DNA of 64,000 bases from Novosphingobium colocasiae. GTDB taxonomy: Bacteria > Pseudomonadota > Alphaproteobacteria > Sphingomonadales > Sphingomonadaceae. The notes beneath the pieces are model-generated. The model ran no database searches. It was given only the letters and a program-made list of their open reading frames with translations, and was not told the origin of the DNA. Of the stretch, positions 27,680 to 36,314 are shown piece after piece. Position numbers and translations under genes: made by a program. The stretch covers positions 1 through 64,000 of the forward strand of contig NZ_BMZA01000011.1 of assembly GCF_014652555.1 (NCBI RefSeq), in the 5' to 3' direction. How positions within the stretch are numbered: the first letter of the stretch is position 1; each line of letters starts with the position of its first letter.

Positions 27680-27889
27680 CGCGAGGCATCCTTCCGGTAT
27701 CGTTCTGGTTGAAGCTGGTGGATGGCCGCATTGCCGGCCGACTGCAATGCCTTCGTCGACGGCGACGAGCGCTGAAAATCCGTTTGGCGGATCGCTCAAG
27801 TCATGCCATCAATGCTGACCATATGGTAAGCCTTGCGTCGGTCACGGCGTGGGCGGCCATCAAAGACGACACCCTGGAGAGGACTGACT

Positions 27890-28276
27890 ATGGCCCTGAA
27901 GAAGCACCTGCTGCTCGCGATGACCAACCCTGTCGAAGGCAAGGACGCCGAATTCAACCGCTGGTATGAAGAAGTGGCCTATCCCACCTACAAGTCCCTG
28001 CCGGGCCTCGTGCCGCTCGGCCGGTTCAAGGCGGCCGACGTGCCGCACATGTTTCCCTTCCAGATGGACAACATGTTCGAATACCTGTCGCTCTATTATT
28101 TCGAGTGCGAGGACCCGGTGGCCTACATCGAACAGATCAAGGACGCGTTCACCCGCCGGCCCGATTACACCTTCAGCGAACACATCGATCAGAGCCGGTT
28201 CTGCGAGCCGATCTATGTCGCGCTGGGCGATGTCAATTTCGAGGTAACGGACCGTTACGAGAACCTGAAGTACTGA
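27890..28276 (+). CDS. Small EthD-like/dimeric barrel protein of the catabolic cluster
   Basis: This 128-residue protein begins MALKKHLLLAMTNPVEGKDA and contains FNRWYEEVAYPTYKSLPGLV, the typical N-terminal helix of dimeric alpha-beta barrel proteins that accompany oxygenase pathways. GGAGAGGA precedes the ATG. It is encoded alone on the plus strand between DUF1330 and HglS. It probably binds or rearranges an intermediate; no exact reaction can be assigned. Confidence 0.7.
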   Translation: MALKKHLLLAMTNPVEGKDAEFNRWYEEVAYPTYKSLPGLVPLGRFKAADVPHMFPFQMDNMFEYLSLYYFECEDPVAYIEQIKDAFTRRPDYTFSEHIDQSRFCEPIYVALGDVNFEVTDRYENLKY

Positions 28277-28317
28277 CGATACGGAGGGGCAGGGCGGTCG
28301 CTGCGGCACCGCCCGCC

Positions 28318-29697
28318 TCAGGCCGTCACCGTGCCGCCCAGTGCGGCGGTGACCGCTGCGCGCGCGCGGGCCTCCTCCGATTCGTACAGCGCAAAAGGAT
28401 CGACGATCGGCGCGCCCAGCGCTGCCTCGAATACGGCTTGCGAGGCGTTGCCGGCATAGACCCGCTGTTTCTCGCCGCCGAGGTTGGACTGGAAGATGCC
28501 GGCGGCGCTTACCGGCAGGAAATCTTCGTAGGTCATCGGGATCGGCTGGACGAGGCCCTGCGCGATCCAGTCTTCGATCTGCCCCTCCACGCCGCCGCTC
28601 CCGGCTGCGGCCTCGCCGGCCGGGGTCAGTGCGTAGCGGAAAAACCCCAGCCCTTCGCGGGCCAGTTGCGCCAGATCGTCCGGAAAGGCGGTGAAAGCCT
28701 GCGCCAGCCTTGCGGCATAGCCTTCATCCTGCGCCCCGGCCTCGTTGCGGGCCTGGGCCAGCAGAGCATCGTAGAGCGCGCGGCCTTTGCGGCTCAGCGC
28801 CAGCCCGCGCTGCTCGATCTCGCCGAACCGCGCGGTGTGCGCGCCGGCGGCATCGGCCTGATCGCCGGCGAAGCGGATCGTTTCGGACAGCGCGTTGAAG
28901 CTGGTCTGGCGCAGCAGGATCGGCACCTTGCGCGGCGGCGGCCCTTCGATCACTGCCTTGGCCTGCATCCCGCGCGCCAGCATCGCCGCCTGCGCCGCAT
29001 CGATGTCGAGGGTGCGCGGGGTCAGGTGATTGATATGCGGCCCCTTGAACGAGACGATATCGGCGATCAAGCGGTGCGAGGCCAGCAGCCGCTGGTACGT
29101 TTCGGCATCGACCAGCGCCTGCGCATGCCAGCGAAACGTCTCCAGCACTTCGGACACGAATTCGGCGGCCTCGGCTTCATTCAGCCCGCCTGCGGCCGCC
29201 GCCTGATCCGCCAGTTCCAGCGCCCGCGCGCTCAGGATGCGGCGCGCGGCCAGGATTGCGGTGGCCGCCTCGCGCAGGTCCGGATCGGCAATCAGATCAA
29301 GCCGCAGCAGCGAAGTGAACACCCGGAACGGGCAGGCGCGCAGCGCTTCTTCGTCGATCGGGCGGAAGGCAGTGGAATGGACGGGAACCCCGGCAACGGT
29401 CAGGTCATAGTACCCCACCGGCACCATGCCCATGGCGGCAAACACCCGGCGCAGGCCGTCCAGTTCCTCGGCCGTGCCGACCCGGATCGCGCCATGCCGC
29501 TCCGCCCCGAGGCGCGCGATCTCGCCGCTGCTCGTCAGTGCATCGCGCAAGCCCGCGTCCGCCGCCAGCGTGGCCGCGTTCACCTCCTCGACGATGGCGA
29601 TGAGATCGGCATAGAGCGGCACTTCCTGGCGGTACATCGCCGAAAGCGCGTCGGAAAAGCGGGCGCGGATATGGTCCGCGCTGACATGACCGGTCAT
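28318..29697 (-). CDS. hglS: 2-oxoadipate dioxygenase/decarboxylase (HglS, DUF1338 family)
   Basis: This 459-residue enzyme matches the HglS/YdcJ family, which converts 2-oxoadipate to D-2-hydroxyglutarate with an iron centre in lysine breakdown. The motifs seen are ERHGAIRVG (His68, Arg72), VGYYDL, VHSTAFRP, FRWH and FKGPHINHLTPRTLDID (His224), with a Glu in FGEIEQRG that could complete the metal site; ligand numbers are by analogy with the Pseudomonas enzyme. It is on the minus strand, opposite the small barrel protein, and no other lysine-catabolism gene is nearby. Confidence 0.88.
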   Translation of the reverse strand: MTGHVSADHIRARFSDALSAMYRQEVPLYADLIAIVEEVNAATLAADAGLRDALTSSGEIARLGAERHGAIRVGTAEELDGLRRVFAAMGMVPVGYYDLTVAGVPVHSTAFRPIDEEALRACPFRVFTSLLRLDLIADPDLREAATAILAARRILSARALELADQAAAAGGLNEAEAAEFVSEVLETFRWHAQALVDAETYQRLLASHRLIADIVSFKGPHINHLTPRTLDIDAAQAAMLARGMQAKAVIEGPPPRKVPILLRQTSFNALSETIRFAGDQADAAGAHTARFGEIEQRGLALSRKGRALYDALLAQARNEAGAQDEGYAARLAQAFTAFPDDLAQLAREGLGFFRYALTPAGEAAAGSGGVEGQIEDWIAQGLVQPIPMTYEDFLPVSAAGIFQSNLGGEKQRVYAGNASQAVFEAALGAPIVDPFALYESEEARARAAVTAALGGTVTA

Positions 29698-29848
29698 GGC
29701 AACTGCCTAAGTCTGCGCGGGGGCCGGGGCCGCATCGCGGGTTACCGGCCCGGTGATAGCCAAGATGCGGGCACAGGCCAAGCCGTGCGGGATGTGGAAT
29801 GCGCGTCCGTTACCGACAGCCGCCGCCAGTGCGGCGTAGAGGCGTCGC

Positions 29849-30637
29849 TCACCGGGAACCGCCTTTGCGCTTCGGTCTGGGCGGAGCCTTGCCGGAAAGC
29901 AGTGAGCCGATCGATGCGGTAAGATCGTCGATGTCGATCATGTCCGCATCAATTGCGGCGGCAAACGCCGCTATCAACGGTTCCAGCGCCGCCATGACGA
30001 GGTCGTCGCCATGCAGATGCGCCGGATAGAAGAGTTCGTGCAGGCTATCGCGGCTGGCCCCGATATCTTCGGCATTGGACATCGCCAGTGACACTGCCAT
30101 CGTTTCGCTCTTGCGCAGTGGCAGGACGATGCCGAACCCGACATGCCATGGGCCGAGATCGACGAAACGTCCGGCGATCACCACATCATCCCACTGGGCT
30201 GCTTGCACCGCAAGTGCACTGTCCATGACGTGGATAATCCGGCCGTCATCGAGCAGGTCGCGGGCCAGGACGCCACCCTGCTCATGTGGTTCGTCGATAG
30301 CGAGGATAGAGAAAACCGCTGTCGGCAGTCGCATGGCGATCAGTGACCTCAGCGGATCGCGCTTGACGGCAACCTTGGGCGCGATGCGGTCAATTGCCCG
30401 CCGTGTTCCGGGCTTGCCTTTGCGAGAAAAGAGGGCCGTATCCGCAAGCATTTCCATGAGGCCAGGCGCGCCGCCGTCATGCGCGGTCAGGCCCAGTATA
30501 TCCTGCGCCAGAGCCCAATCCGCGTTGGACAGCTTTTCTGCGCAAAGCTGCAGGGTCTCGTTGAACGCCTTGCGCACCGCCGGATAACCGATTGCGGAGA
30601 TTTCATTGGCGTCCATGGTCTCAAGCTTGGAACTCAC
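29849..30637 (-). CDS. Hypothetical cytosolic protein, function unknown
   Basis: The product (262 aa from GTG 30637, chosen for AGGA 8 bases upstream; an ATG exists at 30616) has no signal or membrane segment. It is mixed alpha/beta, with the core DDVVIAGRFVDLGPWHVGFG and a basic tail (PPRPKRKGG). I do not recognise a family. It lies in a stretch of small accessory genes on the same strand as DUF6429. Confidence 0.6.
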   Translation of the reverse strand: MSSKLETMDANEISAIGYPAVRKAFNETLQLCAEKLSNADWALAQDILGLTAHDGGAPGLMEMLADTALFSRKGKPGTRRAIDRIAPKVAVKRDPLRSLIAMRLPTAVFSILAIDEPHEQGGVLARDLLDDGRIIHVMDSALAVQAAQWDDVVIAGRFVDLGPWHVGFGIVLPLRKSETMAVSLAMSNAEDIGASRDSLHELFYPAHLHGDDLVMAALEPLIAAFAAAIDADMIDIDDLTASIGSLLSGKAPPRPKRKGGSR

Positions 30638-30708
30638 CCGATATTTCCTTGGTAATGATATCAAACAGAATGCAACTCGCCCGCCTGATGGCGCTCAATG
30701 CGGTGAAG

Positions 30709-30936
30709 TCATCCGCGGGCGAACAGGGTGCGGGAATGAAGTTCGCCTTGGGCCAACCCTTCGTCGGTCAGTTCGATCGACTTGGTCTTGCGTTTCGGGT
30801 TCGAGATCAACCCGCGCTCGTGCAGCCGGTCCATGGCCTGCCAGTCAAAGCCTTTCCAGGCCGTGCCGGTGGCATCGCGGTTCAGACACAGGAGCGCCAG
30901 CACAGCCTTGTCGATCTTTTCCATGTCGATGTCCAT
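30709..30936 (-). CDS. DUF6429 family protein
   Basis: The 75-residue protein matches DUF6429 in length and motifs (DKAVLALLCLN, AWKGFDWQAMDRLHERGLIS, KSIELTDEGLAQ), which look like a small winged-helix unit. ATG 30936 has AGGAG 5 bases upstream; a GTG two codons earlier has no space for a ribosome site. The family often occurs near mobile or accessory genes and has no known function. Confidence 0.8.
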   Translation of the reverse strand: MDIDMEKIDKAVLALLCLNRDATGTAWKGFDWQAMDRLHERGLISNPKRKTKSIELTDEGLAQGELHSRTLFARG

Positions 30937-31112
30937 GGTCACTCCTTGTCCCAGTCCGGGGTGCCCGGCGCACCATTCAATTTCGCGCCGGGCCGTCGTC
31001 GGTGCAAGCGCCCGTATCCCAGGACGACGAGCACCCTATCGTTGAGCTTTCAGCCAGTGAAATCAACCGGCGGGATGACATATCAAGACGAAACGACTAA
31101 GGGCCTCGTCCC

Positions 31113-31517
31113 ATGAGCCGCGTTCGCGCCTTTTTCATGGAACATCGCACCCTGGCCGTCCTGGTGGTCATGGCAGCCCTGTGCATGAAGATCGTCGTGC
31201 CGAGCGGCCTCATGATCGGGCAGAACGCCAAGGTTTTGACGGTGCAACTCTGCACCGATGGTATTGGCGAGGCCGTCACCGCGAAGATCGCCATCCCGAT
31301 GGGGGGCGAGCATGGCGACTCGTCCGGCAAGCAAGGAAAGGGTGAATGTCCCTTCGCCTCGCTGTCGATGGCCTCGATGACGGGGGCCGATCCTGCACTG
31401 CTGGCGCTGGCGCTTGCCTTCATCCTGGCCCTTGGCTTCGCGCCGGTCCGTACCGCTCACCCCAGGCGGGTATCCTTCCTCCGTCCGCCGCTGCGCGGAC
31501 CGCCGGCTCTGGCCTGA
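31113..31517 (+). CDS. DUF2946-type membrane protein
   Basis: The 134-residue protein has an N-terminal hydrophobic segment (LAVLVVMAALCMKIVVPSG), a middle with QLCTDG and ECPFA cysteine motifs, and a second hydrophobic stretch (LLALALAFILALGFAP). That arrangement is typical of DUF2946, often linked to copper or other metal uptake alongside TonB receptors. It opens the rightward group ending in the PepSY gene. Confidence 0.75.
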   Translation: MSRVRAFFMEHRTLAVLVVMAALCMKIVVPSGLMIGQNAKVLTVQLCTDGIGEAVTAKIAIPMGGEHGDSSGKQGKGECPFASLSMASMTGADPALLALALAFILALGFAPVRTAHPRRVSFLRPPLRGPPALA

Positions 31518-31595
31518 CAATCTGAACTGATTTGTCGGACCAGCCGGTCCTGCGCCCATGTTGCGCGTGCACCGGCCTAGCCGGAGCCTATTTTC

Positions 31596-32126
31596 ATGTA
31601 CCAAATGCTGTGCCGTTCACCCGAACGGCCCTGGGAGCCCCAGCCTGAAAAGCTGGCGGAAGCCCCAGAACGGGCGCATCCGAAGCCCCTTATCCTGCAC
31701 ATGCAGGAGAACCGCTCGCACCTGACGCAGGAAGCGCGGGTCTGTTTCAGCGTCATCGCCGTGCTGTTCATCGTCACCAGCATCGGCCCGGCCTTGCATG
31801 GCTACTGGCTGGTTCCTGTCTGCTCGATCCTGGCGATGGCAGGCCTGACCTTCGCGCTTGAACGGCATGGCAAGTCCAGACCGGCCAGTGAAACGCTGGA
31901 GCTTGCCGAAGGCAGGGTGCGGCATCGCGACAGCGCGGGGCAGCAGGTCGAACTGCCCGCGTTCTGGATGAGGCTGGCTGCCGAAGGACGCGGCCCGACC
32001 GATTTGCGTCTCTTTCTGCGGGGGCGCGACGGATCGATCGAGTTCGGGCGCTGCCTCAGTCTCGATGAACGCCGCGCTGTTGTCCCGCTGGTGGCCGCAG
32101 CCCTCGCGCAAACGCGGGGGTTCTGA
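31596..32126 (+). CDS. DUF2244-type membrane protein
   Basis: The 176-residue product has two adjacent membrane segments (VCFSVIAVLFIVTSIGPALH; LVPVCSILAMAGLTFAL) followed by a beta-rich cytosolic domain (TLELAEGRVRHRDSAGQQVE; FGRCLSLDERRAVVPLV), the DUF2244 layout. It lies 78 bases after DUF2946 and 3 bases before the next small gene, so it belongs to the same transcript. Its role is unknown. Confidence 0.7.
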   Translation: MYQMLCRSPERPWEPQPEKLAEAPERAHPKPLILHMQENRSHLTQEARVCFSVIAVLFIVTSIGPALHGYWLVPVCSILAMAGLTFALERHGKSRPASETLELAEGRVRHRDSAGQQVELPAFWMRLAAEGRGPTDLRLFLRGRDGSIEFGRCLSLDERRAVVPLVAAALAQTRGF

Positions 32127-32129
32127 ACC

Positions 32130-32384
32130 ATGGGCATATTTTCGGTGTCCGATGAGCGCCATCGACGATTGCAGCGCTTCCGCCGTCATACCTGGCTGCT
32201 GATCGCGATGTGCCTGCTCGCGCGCGGCGCGGGTGCCGGGCTTGAGCAGATCGGCAAGAGCGACGGCACCCACCCGGCAAGCGTACCGCAGCCGGGCGGC
32301 GAATGCTCCATCGACCGCGAAAAATCCGACGCGACCGCGCTTGAGACCTCAAGCGCCCGATCGCGTGAACCAATCCATATCTGA
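32130..32384 (+). CDS. Small single-pass membrane protein, function unknown
   Basis: The 84-residue product has one hydrophobic segment (HTWLLIAMCLLARGAGAG) after a basic N-terminus and a hydrophilic tail with one cysteine. It is packed between DUF2244 and the receptor gene (3 and 16 bases), which supports expression. I do not recognise a family. Confidence 0.5.
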   Translation: MGIFSVSDERHRRLQRFRRHTWLLIAMCLLARGAGAGLEQIGKSDGTHPASVPQPGGECSIDREKSDATALETSSARSREPIHI

Positions 32385-32400
32385 ACAGGGAATTCTATCC

Positions 32401-34476
32401 GTGAAAACTTCGATCATTGCCCTCGCATCTGCACTTCTGGTCGCCACTCCGGCATGGGCCGACGAGGCTGCCGACAATGCAAATCCCGAAGACCGGGACA
32501 TCATCGTCACCGGCACGAAACTGTCGGGCGACTTCGGGGCCAAGTCCGGCATTCCGATCGTCAAGGTCCCGCAGTCGATCCAGATCCTGACGGCCGACAC
32601 CATCGTCGAACAGGGTGCCCGCTCGATCGGCGACCTGCTGCGCAACGTCCCCAGCGCCAATCCCGGCTATTCGCGGGTCGGTGCCTACCAGTCGTTCAGC
32701 CTCAAGGTCCGCGGCTTTCTCGCCGACCAGATGCGCAACGGCATCCGCCAGCGCTATTACGAGGATGTCGATGCCTCCGCATTGTCCAACATCGATCGCG
32801 TCGAAGTGCTGAAGGGGCCGTCGGGCGTGCTCTACGGGCAGTCGGCCGTAGGCGGCATCGTCAGCATCATCACCAGGCAGCCGCAGGATGACACCCAGTT
32901 CGGCTCCTTCGCGGTGACGCTCGGCCAGTACGACCAGAAGATGCTGACGGTCGACATGAACACCGGCCTTGCGCCGGGTCTGGCGGTGCGGGTAACCGGC
33001 GAAGTCGAACGGTCCGGCACGTTCGTCGACTTTCAGGATATGAACCGCAAGAACGTCGCGCTCAATCTGCTCTACGCGCCGTCCGACAGCGTCGCGGCGC
33101 ATCTGGTCGCCGAATATGTCGAGCGCGACACCCAGCGCAATCCCGGCCTCCCCATCAAGGGCACGGTGCAAAGCAACGGTGCCCGCGCGCTGTCGCGCAG
33201 CCTCTACCTTGGCGAACCCGCAGTTGATGCGATGAAGGCGGATGCGCCGATGGTGCAGGCGTGGGTTGATGTGAAGCTTTCGGACAACTGGACGGTGACC
33301 CCGCGCCTTCAGTATCAGGAGTTCAACACCAGCTTCCTCCAGATCAGGCTGCGCGCACCGGACGCCCTCGATCCGACCACCATCACCCGCAACGGCCGGA
33401 TCGGCCGAGAGGATGACAGCTACACGATCGCCCAGCTCGATCTGTCCGGCCGGGTCGAAACCGGCCCGATCACGCACAAGCTGCTGATGGGCTACGAATA
33501 CGACCATGAACGCGGCCGCTTCACCCAGAGCAACCTCAACAATGTCACCGCGATCAATGTGCTGGCACCCGTCTATGCCTTCGATGGCACGGCTCCTGCC
33601 AGGACGTTCGCGTTCGACAATTTCTACAACGTCGAAGGCCATGCCCTCTACGCGCAGGACCAGGTTGACCTGACCGATCGCTGGAACCTGATCGGCGCGG
33701 TCCGCCATAGCTGGATCGATGCATCGGACGGCGACTGGAAAGGCGCTACCAACAATCGCGCCAAAACCAGCACCACCATCTGGCAGGTCGGTTCGACCTA
33801 CCAGCTAACCGATGCGTTTTCCGTGTATGCCGGTTACAACACCGGCTTCGATATCGAAAGCACCGGCGGTGCGCGCACGCGCACCGGGGCACCGCTTCAG
33901 CCCGAAAAGTCCAACCAGACCGAACTCGGCCTGCGCTTCCGCACCGACGTTTTCCGGGGCAGCGTCTCGCTGTTCCAGATCAAGCGGGTCAATGCGGTCA
34001 CCGCCGATCCGGTTGATCCCGATTTCAGCATCAATGCGGGTGAACAGCGGGTGCGCGGCGTCGAGGTTGAGGGCGAATGGAACGTCACCGACTGGTGGCA
34101 GTTGAACGCGGGCTACGCTTATCTCGATGGCAAGGTCACGCGCAGCAATGACGGCATCGTCGGCAAGCGCATCGGTGATCTGCCGGAGCACAGTTTTACC
34201 GCCCGCACCGAAGTCACGGTTCCCGGAACGCCTCTCGCCCTTCGCGGTGGCGTCAATCACATCACGAACCGGGTGCTGGTAGACGGCAGCGACGTCATTC
34301 TTCCGTCCTACACGCTGGCGGATATCGGCATCGGCGTGGACCTGAACCCCGTCCGCATCGATGCGACGCTGAGCAATCTGTTCGACGAGCGGTACTTTAC
34401 CGCATCGGGCAATGCCTTCGCCGTCTATCCCGGTGAGCCGCGCACATTCAGCGTGCGGTTCGGCGTCGGCTTCTAG
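32401..34476 (+). CDS. TonB-dependent siderophore receptor
   Basis: The start is GTG 32401, with AGGGA upstream, giving 691 aa. After a signal peptide (near AWA/DEA) the plug shows DIIVTGTKLSGDFGAKSGIP, IVKVPQSIQILTADTI, and VEVLKGPSGVLYGQSAVGGI, a siderophore-receptor pattern. The barrel ends in FSVRFGVGF with terminal Phe. It would import ferric-siderophore or a related metal chelate. The PepSY protein follows after 15 bases. Confidence 0.92.
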   Translation: MKTSIIALASALLVATPAWADEAADNANPEDRDIIVTGTKLSGDFGAKSGIPIVKVPQSIQILTADTIVEQGARSIGDLLRNVPSANPGYSRVGAYQSFSLKVRGFLADQMRNGIRQRYYEDVDASALSNIDRVEVLKGPSGVLYGQSAVGGIVSIITRQPQDDTQFGSFAVTLGQYDQKMLTVDMNTGLAPGLAVRVTGEVERSGTFVDFQDMNRKNVALNLLYAPSDSVAAHLVAEYVERDTQRNPGLPIKGTVQSNGARALSRSLYLGEPAVDAMKADAPMVQAWVDVKLSDNWTVTPRLQYQEFNTSFLQIRLRAPDALDPTTITRNGRIGREDDSYTIAQLDLSGRVETGPITHKLLMGYEYDHERGRFTQSNLNNVTAINVLAPVYAFDGTAPARTFAFDNFYNVEGHALYAQDQVDLTDRWNLIGAVRHSWIDASDGDWKGATNNRAKTSTTIWQVGSTYQLTDAFSVYAGYNTGFDIESTGGARTRTGAPLQPEKSNQTELGLRFRTDVFRGSVSLFQIKRVNAVTADPVDPDFSINAGEQRVRGVEVEGEWNVTDWWQLNAGYAYLDGKVTRSNDGIVGKRIGDLPEHSFTARTEVTVPGTPLALRGGVNHITNRVLVDGSDVILPSYTLADIGIGVDLNPVRIDATLSNLFDERYFTASGNAFAVYPGEPRTFSVRFGVGF

Positions 34477-34491
34477 GGACGGGAGAGCCCC

Positions 34492-35892
34492 ATGACTTCA
34501 GCAGCAACCGAAGCGGACGAAGGCACTGTGACTCACGGCTATCGCTCCGTCTGGCGCTGGCATTTCTATGCGGCGCTCTGGACCGCCCCCTTGCTCGTCA
34601 TCCTGACCCTTACCGGTGCGATCTATCTGTTTGACCGGGAGTTTGACGGCTGGTGGAACAGGGACATCCAGACGGTTGCTGCCGGACCCGTCTCCCTGTC
34701 GCTCGCGCGGCAGGAGGCGGTGGTCCGGGCCGCTTTCCCGGGAGGTGAAATCAGCCGCGTGCGTCTGCCGCATGGCGCTGGCGAAGCTGCGGTCTGGAAC
34801 GTGACGAGCGCGCAAGGGGCGATCCGCGACGTTTATGTTGATCCCTACCGCGGGCAGATCACCGGCACCGCCGATCCCGCCACCCAGCCGATGAACGTCG
34901 TGCGCGACCTGCACGGCACGTTGCTGGGCGGTGAGATCGGCAGCCACGTGGTAGAACTCGTCGCCTGCTGGACGCTGGTGATGATGGCGACGGGTATCTG
35001 GCTGTGGTGGCCGCGCAAGTGGAAGGCAAGGGGCGTTTTCGTCCCCCGCCTGGCAACGCGCGGCCGCCGGTTCTGGCGCGATCTGCACGCGATCCCGTCG
35101 ATCTTCAACGCCGTGTTCGTGATCCTGCTGGTGCTGACCGGCCTGCCATGGTCGGCATTCTGGGGCCCGCAGTTCGCGAAAATTGGCGAGGTCATTCCGT
35201 TCGTCGCGGCCTCGCCCAACTTCAAGGCCCCGCCGAAGGCCGATGGCAGCACCGGTGCTAACCCGCATGCCGCACATCAGCAGATGGCCGCAGCCGATCC
35301 GGACAGCGCGAAAGTCCCCTGGACGATCCGGCATATTCACCAGCCGCATGGCTCGGGTCACGGTGCGGTTGGGATTGCCGACATAGAAGCCCTGCTGCCC
35401 AAGCTCGACCGGGCGCGGTTCGGCGGCGGTGTCAGAATTTTCTACCCCCGCGACAAGGAAGGCGTGTTCATGATCTCCTACGTGCCCGACAAGGCAGAGG
35501 GCGAGCGCACGATCTACGTCGATCCAGGTTCAGGCCGCATCCTCGGCAACATCGGCTGGGCGGATTACAGCCCGACCGCGAAAGCCGTCGAATGGGGCGT
35601 CATGACGCATATGGGCCGCCAGTATGGCTTGCCTAACCAGATTGCCAATCTCGTGGTTTGCCTCACGCTGGTTGCCGGCATCGCCGCTGGCCTGACGCTC
35701 TGGTGGAAGCGCAGACCGCAGGGACAGTTGGCTGCACCGCAACTCAAAACGGGCGACCGGATGCCGGGCGGCATGAAGGTGCTGCTTGCAGTCTTGGCCA
35801 TCCTGTTTCCCCTGGTAGGGGCGACGATGGTGCCGGTGCTGGCGTGGGGATTGTGGCGTCAACGACGCCGGGCCCTGGGCGAGCCGGGCTGA
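34492..35892 (+). CDS. PepSY-domain iron-regulated inner-membrane protein
   Basis: The 466-residue protein has the PepSY/PiuB layout: an N-terminal helix (YAALWTAPLLVILTLTGAIY), periplasmic PepSY-like loops (RDVYVDPYRGQITG; RTIYVDPGSGRILG), three further helices and histidine-rich segments (NPHAAHQQM, RHIHQPHGSGHG). Such proteins reduce or release iron taken up by TonB receptors. It follows the siderophore receptor, so the pair probably forms one uptake unit. Confidence 0.9.
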   Translation: MTSAATEADEGTVTHGYRSVWRWHFYAALWTAPLLVILTLTGAIYLFDREFDGWWNRDIQTVAAGPVSLSLARQEAVVRAAFPGGEISRVRLPHGAGEAAVWNVTSAQGAIRDVYVDPYRGQITGTADPATQPMNVVRDLHGTLLGGEIGSHVVELVACWTLVMMATGIWLWWPRKWKARGVFVPRLATRGRRFWRDLHAIPSIFNAVFVILLVLTGLPWSAFWGPQFAKIGEVIPFVAASPNFKAPPKADGSTGANPHAAHQQMAAADPDSAKVPWTIRHIHQPHGSGHGAVGIADIEALLPKLDRARFGGGVRIFYPRDKEGVFMISYVPDKAEGERTIYVDPGSGRILGNIGWADYSPTAKAVEWGVMTHMGRQYGLPNQIANLVVCLTLVAGIAAGLTLWWKRRPQGQLAAPQLKTGDRMPGGMKVLLAVLAILFPLVGATMVPVLAWGLWRQRRRALGEPG

Positions 35893-35995
35893 GCGTTCGG
35901 CAACAATGGCGACCATCCGGCCACTTCACGCTGAAGTCCGGATGGTGCCGCCAATCGCAGAACTGGTGTGAGGAAAGCGCATCCCGATGCTGCCC

Positions 35996-36070
35996 TGGTG
36001 ACCCCTACGGGAATCGAACCCGTGTTTCAGCCGTGAGAGGGCCGCGTCCTAACCGCTAGACGAAGGGGCC
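35996..36070 (-). tRNA. tRNA-Glu, anticodon CTC
   Basis: The minus strand reads GGCCCCTTCGTCTAGCGG at the 5' end, and the anticodon loop CTCTCAC gives CTC. The T-arm GGGTTCGATTCCC and an encoded CCA are present (75 bases with CCA). Acceptor pairs are complete with one G-T wobble. It is the downstream copy of a tandem pair and lies after recJ on the same strand. Confidence 0.95.
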
Positions 36071-36122
36071 GATAAGGGCTTGCGCGCGGGGCCTGGTGGC
36101 CTTGGTTGCCGGCGGGTGCCGG

Positions 36123-36197
36123 TGGTGACCCCTACGGGAATCGAACCCGTGTTTCAGCCGTGAAAGGGCCGCGTCCTAACCGCTAGACGAAGGGGCC
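36123..36197 (-). tRNA. tRNA-Glu, anticodon TTC
   Basis: This copy is nearly identical to the CTC gene at 35996, but the loop reads CTTTCAC, giving anticodon TTC. CCA is encoded. The pair is separated by 52 bases and is probably transcribed together. The TTC tRNA reads both Glu codons; the CTC copy is specialised for GAG, which is frequent in this GC-rich genome. Confidence 0.95.
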
Positions 36198-36314
36198 ATC
36201 CGGTGTTGCACCGCATGGGCAGGACCGGCCCTCTAGCGGGGGGTGGCAGGGGGGTCAACCCACCAGACAGCAAAAAATTTCAACCCTGCGCGATGGCGGC
36301 GACGGGGCGGGATT

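Noticed and set aside
36121..36197. Possible integration (att) site at the tRNA-Glu pair
   Set aside because: No integrase and no separate partial tRNA copy were seen; the two similar sequences are both complete tRNA genes with different anticodons.
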